This document shows positions 8,968-17,847 of a DNA stretch of 64,000 nucleotides, piece by piece. A program made the translations under genes and the position numbers. The stretch lies in NCBI RefSeq assembly GCF_001952855.1, contig NZ_LPNO01000021.1, positions 1 through 64,000 of the forward strand. The letters run 5' to 3'. Within the stretch, counting starts at the first letter, position 1. Each line of letters starts with the position of its first letter. The stretch comes from Pseudomonas sp. ATCC PTA-122608 (GTDB lineage: Bacteria > Pseudomonadota > Gammaproteobacteria > Pseudomonadales > Pseudomonadaceae). Under the pieces are notes generated by a model, which was not told where the DNA came from, ran no database searches, and saw only the letters and a list, made by a program, of their open reading frames with translations.

Positions 8968-9080
8968 GATCGTTCCCACGCTCTGCGTGGGAATGCCGCT
9001 CTGGGCGCTCTGCGTCCGCTGTTAAAATCGTGACGCAGAGCGTCACCGGATGCATTCCCACGCAGAGCGTGGGAACGATC
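8968..9080. repeat. Long imperfect palindrome with GTTCCCACGC arms
   Basis: GATCGTTCCCACGCTCTGCG at the left end is the inverted copy of the right end (finishing 9080). Internal inverted pieces (GACGCAGAGCGTC) allow a cruciform or multi-stem structure. No gene is seen between 8821 and 9143; this element and 8829-8923 account for most of the gap. Confidence 0.75.
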
Positions 9081-9143
9081 ACACTCACCATTTTTGCCTG
9101 AAAGCTGCGCGGCCACAGGCGTCATTCAGGAATGTCATTGGCC

Positions 9144-10949
9144 ATGAGCTCGTCTTTTTCATTGTTTCGCACCTGGAATGTCCAACACTTGCCGTCGACG
9201 CCGGCGGCTTTTGTGCGGCATTTCATCGGTCATTTCAAAGGTTGGTACCTGGCGATCCTGCTGCTGCAGATTGCCGCCGTGGTGTGCTCGATCCTGACGC
9301 CCTGGGGGTTGGGGCAGATCACCCGCACGGTCAGCAACGGGCTGGAAGCGGAGCGTGCCTTTGAAGTGCTGCAATGGCCACTGACACTGCTAAGCGCGCT
9401 ACTGGTGTGCCAGGTACTGTTTACCCGTGCCTCTGCGGGCTGCCATATCCATGTCTTGCCGTTGCAGCGGCGCACGGTGACGCATGTGGTGTTCGCTTAT
9501 CTGCAACAGCATTCCCATCGTTTCATCAGCAATGAGTTCGCCGGGGCTCTGGCGCATCGGGTTGCGGAAATTACCCTGGGGGTGAATCAGACCCTGAGCA
9601 TCTTGTTGTTCGACCTGATCCCGCTGCTGGTGACGCTGAGCCTGGCCACGGCCTTGCTATGGACCGCATCACCACTGTTGGCGTTGTTCATGGCGGGTTG
9701 GTCGGTGGCGTTCATCACCATCTGCTACGTGCTCGCGCGCCGCAGCCATCCTCTGGCCCAGCAGTATTCGGCCGCGCGCAGCACCAGTACCGGCAAGGTG
9801 GTGGATGCGGTCTCCAACCTGGCCAATATCCGTCTGTTTGCGCGCCATGCGTTCGAGCACAGTTACCTCGGCACCTTCCTCGACAAAGAGGTGGCGGCTG
9901 CCTATCGATCCCTGGGGTACATGGAAAAAATTCGCTGGTTCCAGGCCAGCTGTGGCGTGGTGCTAAAGCTGGGTCTGTTGTTGCTGGCGCTCTACCTGTG
10001 GCGCAGTCACCGTATCGACATTGCTGCGTTTGTCATGTCCACCAGCCTTTCGTTGTTGATCATCAGCGATGTCGAAAACCTGTCGCGACGCTTTCTCGAA
10101 TTTTTCGAAGCTACCGGCAACATCGCTAATGGCGTGCGCACCTTGATTCGCCCCCATGAAGTCATCGACCAACCCGGTGCCAAGGCGCTACAGGTCAAGC
10201 GCGGGGATATCGAGTTTCGCGACGTGGGCTTCAGCTACAGCGCCGGCCGGCCGATTTTCGAGCACCTGAATATCGTGATTCCCGCCGGCCAGAAAGTCGG
10301 CCTGGTGGGCGCCTCGGGTTCCGGCAAGTCGACGCTGCTGAGCTTGCTGCTGCGCCTTTACGACGTGCAGCAAGGCCAGGTGCTGGTGGACGGCAAGGAC
10401 GTGCGCGACGTCACCCAGCATTCACTGCACCAGCAGATCGGCCTGATTCCCCAGGAGCCCGGCCTGTTCCACCGCAGCATTCGCGAAAACATCCATTACG
10501 GCCGCCTGGATGCCTCGATGGATGAAGTCGCCGAGGCGATCCACCGCGCCGGCGCCAGTGAGTTTATCGACAGCATGGAGCACGGCTACGAGTCGCTGGT
10601 GGGCGAGCGTGGGGTCAAGTTGTCCGGCGGCCAGCGCCAGCGCATTGCGATCGCCCGGGTGTTGCTGAAAAACGCGCCGATCCTGGTGATGGACGAAGCC
10701 ACTTCCAGCCTGGACTCGATCACCGAGCGCTTTATCCAGGACAAGCTCGACGAAATCATGGAAGACAAGACCGTGCTGGTGGTGGCGCATCGGCTGTCCA
10801 CCGTGGCCCATCTGGACCGGATCCTGGTGTTCGACAATGGCCGGGTGATCGAGGACGGCAGCCACGAACAGCTGCTACGCCAGGGCGGGCAATATGCGCG
10901 GTTGTGGAGTCGCCAGTTCAGCGATGCGCTGGATGAAGTCGCGCTGTGA
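9144..10949 (+). CDS. ABC exporter, fused membrane and ATPase domains (MsbA/Cyd-type half transporter)
   Basis: About 601 residues: six membrane helices in the first 320 residues, then one ATP-binding cassette. The cassette has Walker A GASGSGKST, Q-loop 'IGLIPQEPGLF', signature LSGGQRQRI, Walker B 'ILVMDEATSSLD' and the H-loop 'VVAHRLSTV'. It would work as a homodimer exporting a lipid, peptide or drug. Start: ATG 9144 lies 11 bases after AGGAA, whereas the ATG at 9132 is too close to that site. It is a single gene between repeats and a convergent neighbour, so context does not indicate the substrate. Confidence 0.88.
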   Translation: MSSSFSLFRTWNVQHLPSTPAAFVRHFIGHFKGWYLAILLLQIAAVVCSILTPWGLGQITRTVSNGLEAERAFEVLQWPLTLLSALLVCQVLFTRASAGCHIHVLPLQRRTVTHVVFAYLQQHSHRFISNEFAGALAHRVAEITLGVNQTLSILLFDLIPLLVTLSLATALLWTASPLLALFMAGWSVAFITICYVLARRSHPLAQQYSAARSTSTGKVVDAVSNLANIRLFARHAFEHSYLGTFLDKEVAAAYRSLGYMEKIRWFQASCGVVLKLGLLLLALYLWRSHRIDIAAFVMSTSLSLLIISDVENLSRRFLEFFEATGNIANGVRTLIRPHEVIDQPGAKALQVKRGDIEFRDVGFSYSAGRPIFEHLNIVIPAGQKVGLVGASGSGKSTLLSLLLRLYDVQQGQVLVDGKDVRDVTQHSLHQQIGLIPQEPGLFHRSIRENIHYGRLDASMDEVAEAIHRAGASEFIDSMEHGYESLVGERGVKLSGGQRQRIAIARVLLKNAPILVMDEATSSLDSITERFIQDKLDEIMEDKTVLVVAHRLSTVAHLDRILVFDNGRVIEDGSHEQLLRQGGQYARLWSRQFSDALDEVAL

Positions 10950-10953
10950 TCAG

Positions 10954-10974
10954 GCGGCGTACCGGGTACGCCGC
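10954..10974. terminator. Palindrome between convergent stops, probable bidirectional terminator
   Basis: Ten-base arms GCGGCGTACC and GGTACGCCGC around a single central base, placed between the ABC exporter stop (10949) and the regulator stop (10985). There is no T-run on either side, so termination efficiency is uncertain. Confidence 0.5.
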
Positions 10975-10984
10975 GCAGTGCAGG

Positions 10985-12073
10985 TCAGATCGACAGGTGC
11001 AGTACCCGCTCGTCCTTGGCACCGGCCAGCGGGCGGCGCTTGTTGACCTTCAGCTCACCCAGGTTGATCAGCAAGGTGCGGGTCACGTTGCGGCTCAGCC
11101 CCAGCAACTCGGCGGTGTGCACCTGGTTGTGGTGGCACAGCCGGTAGGCGGCAGTCAGCAGGCTGCGCTCGACCTGTTCGTGGAGGTTGTCGATCTGTTC
11201 TTCGAACAGGCGCTGGAAGGCCAGGTCGAGCAGGTCATGGGCTGTGGTGCTGTCTTCCTGGCGTTCGATACGCAGGTTGGACATGCGCAGGTCATCGGCC
11301 TGGATCACACCGTCACGGCAGATCAGCAGGGTATGGTGGATGACGTTCTCCAGCTCGCGAATATTCCCCGGCCAACTGTAGGTGGCCAGCCGTTGCTCGG
11401 CGTCCTTGCTCAGGATGACCTCGCCGTACCCCAGGCGGCGGGTGTAGGTGTCGATGAAATACTGCACCAGCGGCAGGATATCGCCGGGGCGGTCCCGCAG
11501 CGGGCTGAGTTCCAGGTTGACCACGTTCAGGCGGTAGAACAGGTCCTCGCGAAAATGCCCGGCGTTGATGGCTTTTTCCAACTGCACGTTGGTCGCCGCC
11601 AGTACCCGCACATTGATCGGAATACTTTTGCGCGAACCCAGGCGCACCACTTCGCGCTCCTGCAATACCCGCAGCAGCTTGACCTGGATCGACATCGGCA
11701 GGTCACCGATTTCATCGAGGAACAGCGTGCCGCCGTTGGCTTCTTCAAACCAGCCGGCCTTGGCGCTGAGGGCGCCGGTGAACGCGCCTTTCTCGTGGCC
11801 GAACAGCTCGGCTTCCACCAATGACTCGGAGAACGCACCGCAATTCACCGCCACGAACGGCTGAGCCTTGCGGCCACTGAGGTTGTGGATATGCCGAGCC
11901 ACCAGCTCTTTGCCGGTGCCGGTTTCGCCGATGATCAGCACGCTGGCTTCGCTCGGGGCGACTTGTTGCACATGCTTGAGCAAGGCTTTGGACCGGGGAT
12001 CTTCAAACACCTGCGCGGTGGCACGGATGGAGGTGGCAAGGGCGGGCGAGGGCGGTAGGGTCAGCAGTTGCAT
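10985..12073 (-). CDS. sfnR: Sigma-54-dependent transcriptional activator, SfnR type
   Basis: A 362-residue enhancer-binding protein with no receiver or sensory domain. The AAA+ domain begins almost at once: Walker A GETGTGKE (residues 49-56), sigma-54 contact loop GAFTGA (96-101), Walker B 'GGTLFLDEIGD' (about 112-122). A Fis-like helix-turn-helix near the C-terminus reads 'AELLGLSRNVTRTLL'. SfnR of Pseudomonas has this architecture and activates organosulfur genes during sulfur limitation; its activity is set by its own level. ATG 12073 lies 8 bases after the upstream monooxygenase stop, so the two are co-transcribed and the operon is probably autoregulated through the sigma-54 promoter at 13333-13349. 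Confidence 0.82.
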   Translation of the reverse strand: MQLLTLPPSPALATSIRATAQVFEDPRSKALLKHVQQVAPSEASVLIIGETGTGKELVARHIHNLSGRKAQPFVAVNCGAFSESLVEAELFGHEKGAFTGALSAKAGWFEEANGGTLFLDEIGDLPMSIQVKLLRVLQEREVVRLGSRKSIPINVRVLAATNVQLEKAINAGHFREDLFYRLNVVNLELSPLRDRPGDILPLVQYFIDTYTRRLGYGEVILSKDAEQRLATYSWPGNIRELENVIHHTLLICRDGVIQADDLRMSNLRIERQEDSTTAHDLLDLAFQRLFEEQIDNLHEQVERSLLTAAYRLCHHNQVHTAELLGLSRNVTRTLLINLGELKVNKRRPLAGAKDERVLHLSI

Positions 12074-12081
12074 GGCAGTCT

Positions 12082-13269
12082 CTACGAATAAAACGTCGGG
12101 ATGGGCGGGGTACCGTTCAGTGCCCACTCGCCCAGTTCATGAAGCTTGTAGTCCAGCGGGTCATGCAGGCTCTGGGTGCGCAAGTTGCGCCAGTGCCTGT
12201 CGAGGGCCACCGAGGCGTTGGTCGCCCGCGCGCCGGTGACCTCGAAGACCTTGCTACACAACTCCAGGCCATTGCGGCTGGCGGCGACTTTGGCGGTGGC
12301 GATGGCAATCGCCGCTGTGCCGCGTTCCTCGCTGGTCAGCGCCGAACCCTTGGCCCATGCCGCATCCAATACCTCACCTGCGCGCTCCACCAACAGGCGG
12401 GTGCTTTGCAGGGCCACCCAGAAATCGCCGTAGTGGCTGAGGATGTAGGGATCCTGGGTGGTGTGGCTGGCGCTGGAGCGGAACCACGGGCGGGCCTCTT
12501 CGAGGGTGTATTGACGCGCCTCTTCGAATGCGCCCTCGGCGATGCCGAGGAAGATATTCGCGAAATGCAGTTGCGCAATCAGCGGGCGCAGGCAGGCGAA
12601 CGGCGTGCTCAACGGCCCCGGGTCCAGCAGCAGGTCGGACTCTTCCACGCGTACGCGTTTGAAAGTCACGCTGCCGCTGTCAGTCTGGCGCTGGCCCATA
12701 TTGTTCCAGTCGTTGTGCAGGATGATCCCGCTGCGGGCGCTGGGAATCGCCGCGATCAGCAACTTGCCGCCGGCGCTTTCATCGATCGCCGAGGCGATCA
12801 GCATCTCCGAGTCGTTGGCGCCGGAGCAGAAGTTCTTCTGCCCCGAGAATTCTCGCCAGCCCGTGTGGCGCTTGACCACCGTGCGGGTGTCCAGGGGGTT
12901 CAGGGTGTTGCCCCAGAACCAGTTGTTGCTGGCCGTCAGGCTGAACCAGGTTTGCCATTGTGCGGGCGTGGCGAACAACCGGACGGTGGCGAGCATCAGG
13001 TGATGAAAGCCGAATACGTGGGCGATGGAGCTGTCGACCCGGGCGAATTCGCGCACCACTTCGAAGGTTTCCGACCAGTTGGCATCCAGCCCGCCGAATT
13101 GCCCGGGAATGCTCAGGGACAACAGGCCGCTGCTGCGCAGCTTGTCGCGTTCGGCTTTGGGGGTGCCGCCGCTGGCATCGCGGTCGACGGCGGTGCGGGC
13201 GAATTCGCTCGCCAGGTCACGGGCAATCTCCAGCGGCGTCCTGCGGGTGCAGAGTAAGTTGACCGTCAC
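12082..13269 (-). CDS. FMNH2-dependent monooxygenase, acyl-CoA dehydrogenase fold (DszC/SfnB relative)
   Basis: A 395-residue acyl-CoA-dehydrogenase-fold flavoprotein related to DszC and to the SfnB at 5664. Motifs include 'SLSIPGQFGGLDA', 'WREFSGQKNFCSGAND' and the C-terminal 'ALDRHWRNLRTQSLHDP'. Such enzymes take reduced flavin from a partner reductase and oxygenate a sulfur-containing substrate; no reductase gene is adjacent. The start is GTG 13269 with an ACGAGG site about 10 bases upstream. It leads a two-gene operon with the sigma-54 regulator and has a near-consensus sigma-54 promoter about 65 bases upstream. Confidence 0.82.
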   Translation of the reverse strand: MTVNLLCTRRTPLEIARDLASEFARTAVDRDASGGTPKAERDKLRSSGLLSLSIPGQFGGLDANWSETFEVVREFARVDSSIAHVFGFHHLMLATVRLFATPAQWQTWFSLTASNNWFWGNTLNPLDTRTVVKRHTGWREFSGQKNFCSGANDSEMLIASAIDESAGGKLLIAAIPSARSGIILHNDWNNMGQRQTDSGSVTFKRVRVEESDLLLDPGPLSTPFACLRPLIAQLHFANIFLGIAEGAFEEARQYTLEEARPWFRSSASHTTQDPYILSHYGDFWVALQSTRLLVERAGEVLDAAWAKGSALTSEERGTAAIAIATAKVAASRNGLELCSKVFEVTGARATNASVALDRHWRNLRTQSLHDPLDYKLHELGEWALNGTPPIPTFYS

Positions 13270-13332
13270 GCGTGAATACCTCGTTGCTTAATAGTCGAGC
13301 GTGTTTGAGTGGGTTTGTTCAACTGTTGATAG

Positions 13333-13349
13333 AGCAAGAGCCATACCAA
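13333..13349 (-). promoter_or_regulatory. Sigma-54 promoter of the monooxygenase-sfnR operon
   Basis: Read on the minus strand this is TTGGTATGGCTCTTGCT, which matches YTGGCACGrNNNTTGCW at all but two of the defined positions and has the exact GG-N10-GC spacing. The predicted start of transcription is about 13323, giving a leader of about 54 bases before GTG 13269. Location and the sigma-54 activator in the operon support it. Confidence 0.75.
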
Positions 13350-13470
13350 GTAAAAACACGCGTGAAACTTGCGGTTCCGTGTTTACGGGCTGGGCCGACT
13401 ATTATCAAAAGCACAACTTTTGTTGCGCAGGTGTTGGGATTCGGACAGTTGTGCCAAGGCCCGCGTGGCC

Positions 13471-13487
13471 TGGCGCCGGTTATGCTT
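13471..13487 (+). promoter_or_regulatory. Second, weaker sigma-54-like element
   Basis: TGGCGCCGGTTATGCTTTT has GG (13472-13473) and GC (13484-13485) ten bases apart and a T-rich tail after the GC element. It lies about 220 bases upstream of the TonB receptor gene and has no gene of its own, so it may be a chance match or an upstream promoter. Confidence 0.25.
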
Positions 13488-13614
13488 TTATCGGTTAAGC
13501 ATATAAGTAATTTTTCTTTTTAACGGTTGTTGGGAATCGAACATTTCGCCAGCAAAGTGTTGCGCCTGTGCCGATTAAATACGGTTGTGGTCCCGTGTTT
13601 ATTGATGTTTTGAC

Positions 13615-13631
13615 GTGGCACGAACCCTGCA
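13615..13631 (+). promoter_or_regulatory. Sigma-54 promoter of the TonB-dependent receptor gene
   Basis: GTGGCACGAACCCTGCA matches the TGGCACG half perfectly and has CTGC for TTGC, with exact GG-N10-GC spacing (GG 13617, GC 13629). The predicted start of transcription near 13641 leaves a leader of about 60 bases to ATG 13703. It is divergent from the sigma-54 promoter at 13333-13349, so one activator bound in between could serve both. Confidence 0.75.
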
Positions 13632-13702
13632 AAGTTGGATTCAGAGCGCGACTATACAAATAGATGCTCCAACTAATTAGAGATCCCAGGAGTATTTAAT
13701 CC

Positions 13703-15808
13703 ATGCGGCAACTGTTTGAACCACGCGCTCGTCGTTTTGAGTCACTGGCCACCGCGTCCAGCCTTGGTGTGCTGTTGATGCTGATACACGGCGCGGCCTT
13801 TGCGGCCCAGACCGACCCGACCCTGGCCACGGTGGTGGTCACCGGCGCCGAGGCTACCGAAGCGCAAAAGGCCGAAAAGCAGCTGGCCAAGGTGCCCGGC
13901 AAAACCGCGGTGATCGACAACCGCAAGATCGAGCAGGGCCGGGCGGCGAATGCCGAGGACGTGCTGGCGTTGCAACCGGGAGTATTCGCCCAGGCCACCA
14001 GCGGCTCGGGCGCCAACAAGATTTCGATCCGGGGTTCGGGCCTCAACACCTTCTATCAAGGCTATGTGCTGGGGATCAAATTCCTCTACGACGGCCTGCC
14101 GTTGACCGGCCCGGGCGGCACCCAGGAAGACATGCTGGACATGGCCTCCGTGGACCACACCGAAGTGCTCTACGGCGCCAACGCCTTCCGTTATTCGGCC
14201 TTGTCATTGGGCGGCGCGATCAACTTCGTGAGCAAGACCGGCCGCACCGATCCGGGCAATTACGCACGCTTCGAAGCCGGCAGCTTCGGCTACCGCAAGC
14301 AGCAACTGAGCACCGGCGGTGTAGAGGGGGACAACGACTACTACGTCAGCATCCAGCACAACGAGCGCGACGGTTATCAGGACAACACGCCGAACAAGGG
14401 GCAGGGGATCGTCGCCAACTTCGGCCATGTATTCAGCCCGCAACTGGAGACGCGTTTCTACATTCGCTATAAAGAAGAAACCCTCAGCCAGGGCAATACC
14501 CTGACCAAATACCAGCTCAAGCACGACCCTACGAGCAACCTCGTGCCCATCGGTCGCAAGAAGGACGGCTCGACCCTGCTGGGCAGCACCACCACCTACA
14601 CCTTCAACGACAATGCCAAGCTCGAAGTCGGCCTGGGCTACAACGACTACCCGCTGGACAACGGCTGGCGTTACTCGCCAACCCCCCAGGAATGGCGCTC
14701 CCAGGACGTCAACCTGACCCTGCGCTACCTGCGCACCGCCGACACCTTCTTCGGCCTGCGCAGCGACAGCAGCGTGACCTTCAGCAACACCCTGGCGTAC
14801 CTCGCCGATGTGAAATCCCACAGCAAGGCCACCGGCATCACCCAGCAGAAAACCAACTACACCGGCTCCCGGGACACGGTGTTTTCCCTTGGCAACGAAC
14901 TGCAACTGAACGACCGTACGTGGCTGTCCACCGGGCTGTCGCTGATTGATATCAAGCGCAAGGCGCAGATCGAATACAGCACCAGCACCAATACCAGCGC
15001 GTTCCCCAGTGGCGTCGAATACGACGAGACCGACGTCGCCCCGCGCATCGGCCTGCGCTACCAGCTGACCCCGGAATTCGAAGTGTTCGGCAACGTCAGC
15101 CGCTCGGTGGATCCACCCGTTACCTGGCAGTTGGGCAGCACCGGCACACCCTACATCCGCGATGTGCGCCCGCAAAAAGCCAACACCGTGGAGTTTGGTA
15201 TTCGCGGCGGCCACGGCATTTTCGACGGCAGCCTGACGGTCTACCGGTCGTGGGTGCAGAAAGAACTGTTGTCGGTTGTGGTGCGCCAGGCAACCGCCAC
15301 CCAGGACCAGTTGGTGGCTACCTCCAACGGCAGCGCAACGATTCACCAGGGCATTGAAGCCGGCTTGAATGCGCAACTGTGGGACGGCGGCAATGGCGAC
15401 ACCGTGACCTTGCGCCAGGCCTACACCTTCAACGACTTCCACTACCGCAATGATGGGGTGTTCGGCGACAACCAGTTGCCGGGCTTGCCGCGTCAGGTCT
15501 ACCAGGCGGAGCTGGAGTATCGCCAGGGCAGCGGTTTCTACGCGCAGCTCAATGCCCGGGCGGCGTCGAGCTACTACGTGGATTTCGCCAACTCCCTGAG
15601 TGCCCCGTCCTACACGTTGTGGGGCGCCAAGGTGGGCTACGAGGCCCCGAGCAAGAAGTGGGAAGTGTTCGTCGACGCGCGCAACCTGACCAACAAGCGC
15701 TATGCCACGGCCACCAACACCGCGTACGACGCCAAGGGCCAGGACTCGGCCAACTTCTATGTAGGGGATGCGCTCAACGTGACCACGGGGGTTGCGTTTC
15801 ACTTTTGA
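13703..15808 (+). CDS. TonB-dependent outer-membrane receptor
   Basis: A 701-residue receptor. A signal peptide occupies roughly residues 1-34, ending AFA-AQ. A TonB-box-like 'ATVVVTGA' follows, then a plug domain ('RAANAEDVLALQPGVFAQ', 'ISIRGSG', 'VEVLYGANAFRYSALSLGGAINFVSKTG'-like region) and a long beta-barrel ending in the outer-membrane signature 'GVAFHF'. A good AGGAG site lies 9 bases before ATG 13703. Sigma-54 promoter and divergent monooxygenase/SfnR genes suggest it imports an organosulfur compound instead of iron; that is inference from context. Confidence 0.88.
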   Translation: MRQLFEPRARRFESLATASSLGVLLMLIHGAAFAAQTDPTLATVVVTGAEATEAQKAEKQLAKVPGKTAVIDNRKIEQGRAANAEDVLALQPGVFAQATSGSGANKISIRGSGLNTFYQGYVLGIKFLYDGLPLTGPGGTQEDMLDMASVDHTEVLYGANAFRYSALSLGGAINFVSKTGRTDPGNYARFEAGSFGYRKQQLSTGGVEGDNDYYVSIQHNERDGYQDNTPNKGQGIVANFGHVFSPQLETRFYIRYKEETLSQGNTLTKYQLKHDPTSNLVPIGRKKDGSTLLGSTTTYTFNDNAKLEVGLGYNDYPLDNGWRYSPTPQEWRSQDVNLTLRYLRTADTFFGLRSDSSVTFSNTLAYLADVKSHSKATGITQQKTNYTGSRDTVFSLGNELQLNDRTWLSTGLSLIDIKRKAQIEYSTSTNTSAFPSGVEYDETDVAPRIGLRYQLTPEFEVFGNVSRSVDPPVTWQLGSTGTPYIRDVRPQKANTVEFGIRGGHGIFDGSLTVYRSWVQKELLSVVVRQATATQDQLVATSNGSATIHQGIEAGLNAQLWDGGNGDTVTLRQAYTFNDFHYRNDGVFGDNQLPGLPRQVYQAELEYRQGSGFYAQLNARAASSYYVDFANSLSAPSYTLWGAKVGYEAPSKKWEVFVDARNLTNKRYATATNTAYDAKGQDSANFYVGDALNVTTGVAFHF

Positions 15809-15841
15809 TGGCAGCACCACGACCTGACAGGCAAAGCAAAT

Positions 15842-15946
15842 CCAGTGTGGGAGCTGTCGAGCCTTAGCGAGGCTGCGATGGCATCACCTCGGTGTACCTG
15901 AAGCACCGAGGTGCCCGCATCGCAGGCAAGCCAGCTCCCACACTGG
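15842..15946. repeat. Paired palindromic repeat between convergent genes
   Basis: Outer arms CCAGTGTGGGAGCT and AGCTCCCACACTGG enclose inner inverted pieces (CACCTCGGTG, CACCGAGGTG). It fills the space between the receptor stop (15808) and the convergent stop at 15968 and probably works as a bidirectional terminator. Confidence 0.75.
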
Positions 15947-15967
15947 ATTTTTGTAGTGGCTGGAGAT

Positions 15968-16432
15968 TCAGTTCTGCGGCCGCTGCTTGGTCGAATCCAG
16001 CTCGGCCTTTTTGCCGGTGCTGATCTCGGTGATCAGCGCCGACTTGGCGATTGCAAAGTCAAAGGTGTCCTGCATCTTGGCGATCGCATCGGTTGCCGTG
16101 CCGTTCAGGCCACCGTTGGCCGCCCAGTCGAAGTTCCACACCCCGGACAGGTTATCGGCACCCGCCACGTCATGGGTTTCGATCGCGGTGAACACGTCGG
16201 GATGGCGTTCCATGTACTGGGCCGCAGCGCTCACATCGGCGGGAACCTTGCCCGAAGCATTGCTGGCAAGCTGTGAAAGCTCTTGCTTGGTAATTGCCGA
16301 CTTGCCCGACTGGCGCATGTAATCGGCGATCACCTTGCTCGACTTGGAAATATTCAACTTGTCGTCAAATACCGACGTCGAGGCTTTTTGAGTGGTCGGT
16401 CCGCCACCGGCGGGTGTTACGGTAGTAGACAT
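15968..16432 (-). CDS. Small protein resembling NolX/HrpF-type secreted proteins
   Basis: A 154-residue, mostly polar protein with no signal peptide. The Thr/Gly-rich N-terminus is followed by 'KVIADYMRQSGKSAITKQELSQLA' (helix with an EF-hand-like turn) and 'AAAQYMERHPDVFTAIETHDVAGAD', then a Gly/Trp-rich stretch. The second segment resembles the repeated domain I associate with type III translocator-like NolX/HrpF and HrpK proteins; this is from memory and tentative. No secretion system genes are adjacent. It is transcribed away from the MFS gene at 16563. Confidence 0.6.
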   Translation of the reverse strand: MSTTVTPAGGGPTTQKASTSVFDDKLNISKSSKVIADYMRQSGKSAITKQELSQLASNASGKVPADVSAAAQYMERHPDVFTAIETHDVAGADNLSGVWNFDWAANGGLNGTATDAIAKMQDTFDFAIAKSALITEISTGKKAELDSTKQRPQN

Positions 16433-16562
16433 CGGCGCTGCTCCCTCAATGAATTGGATGACATCGAAGCCGACGTTAGCATGGGCAATTGGCCATTTAT
16501 CGTCGGCTTCACAACAATTCGCAGCGGCCGGAAAATTTCACAGCGTTTCGCACAGGGAAGGG

Positions 16563-17847
16563 ATGGTGTTCAGGACGAATCAAGGGCAAAGCCGGTTTGC
16601 CGGGTTTTTCATCAGCCGCAATTTTTCACTTTTATGGCTGGGCCAGGCGCTCTCGTCCTTCGGCGAGTTCGTGCTGGAGAGCACGATCATCGTCTGGCTG
16701 GTGACCGATCTGTTCCGCGACAGCGCCTTCCTACCCAGCGCCGTGGGCCTGGCGGTGGCGGCCTCGGCGATCCCGCGGGTGCTGGTGGCGCCATTCGCGG
16801 GTGCCTGGGTCGACCGCCTGACCCCGCTCTACGTGATGATCAGCGCAGACGCTATCCGCGTGATCAACTTCCTGATCTTTATCCTGATCTATTCGCTGTC
16901 CGGCCTCGATCAGATGCAAGTGTTTGCCGGCGTGCTGCTGTTGCTGGTGATGAACAGCGGCGCCGCGCAGTTCTTCAACCCGTCCCGGCAGGCGGTCATG
17001 CAGGTGATCATTCCCGTTGAGCGCCGGGTGGAAGCGTCGGCCAAGACGATGTTTTCCCTCACGGGCATTTCGGTGCTTTCCGCTTCCGTGGGCCCGGCGC
17101 TGTTTGTATGGGTAGGGCCGATCTGGGCGTTGCTGATAAATGTGTTGGCGTTCAGCGGTTCGGCGCTATGTATTCTGGCCACCCGAGATTTGGGGGCTGC
17201 ATTGCCCGCAGAGCGCGCCTCATTCTGGCGTGGACTCTTGGCCGGCCTGCGGTTTTCCTGGGGGCACCCGTCGATTCGAACCCTGCTGATCGGCGTGGCG
17301 TTATATGGCTTTTCCCTCGGTATCAACAACGTCGTCCTGTCGTTGTATGCCTTCAAAACGTTGGGCCTGAGCCCGCGTGAATATGGCCTGGTACTCGCCG
17401 CATTCCCCGTCGGCGGGCTGATGGCGGCCTTTCTCGTTCGGCCGCTGTTGAAGGCCTTGAGCATTCGACGCGCGTTCACCGTGGCGCTGTTGTGCCTGGG
17501 GTTGAGCTACCTGGGGCTATGCGTTGCATCCGCCGTTTTACCTGGCCTGGGTGCTGATGTTCTGCTGCGGGCTGTGCTTTTCGGTGTTTGCCATGGTGCA
17601 GGGGCCGATGCTGCAAGAGGCCGTGCCGGCAGGCTATTTGGGTCGAGTCTCCGCGACCGTGACGCCGGTGCTGGCCATTGCCTCGCTGACCGGCACCCTG
17701 GTGTGTTCCCAGACGCTCAACATCGTGCAAGGCGTGGATGTGTACGGCGGCTACATCGTTATCGCGGCGGGCTTGCTGCTGACGGGAGGTGGATTGATGC
17801 TGCTCGGTCAGCGTGCCGGCAAACACCAAGTCGCCCGCTCAAAGTGA
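16563..17847 (+). pseudogene. MFS transporter, frameshifted near 17535
   Basis: The first frame encodes about 325 residues of an MFS protein of the MFS_3/enterobactin-exporter-like type ('FGEFVLESTIIVWLVTDLF', motif A region 'AGAWVDRLTPLYVM'). After '...LSYLGLCVASAV' it runs into unrelated sequence. The continuation is in the +1 frame from about 17524 ('FYLAWVLMFCCGLCFSVFAM') and ends at 17847. Dropping one T from the TTTT run near 17537-17540, or adding two, restores one continuous protein of about 427 residues. It is either a real inactivation or a sequencing error. ATG 16563 follows an AGGGAAGGG stretch. Confidence 0.75.

Noticed and set aside
14204..15820. A 538-codon minus-strand frame opposite the TonB receptor
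   Set aside because: Antisense shadow; no recognisable protein motif.
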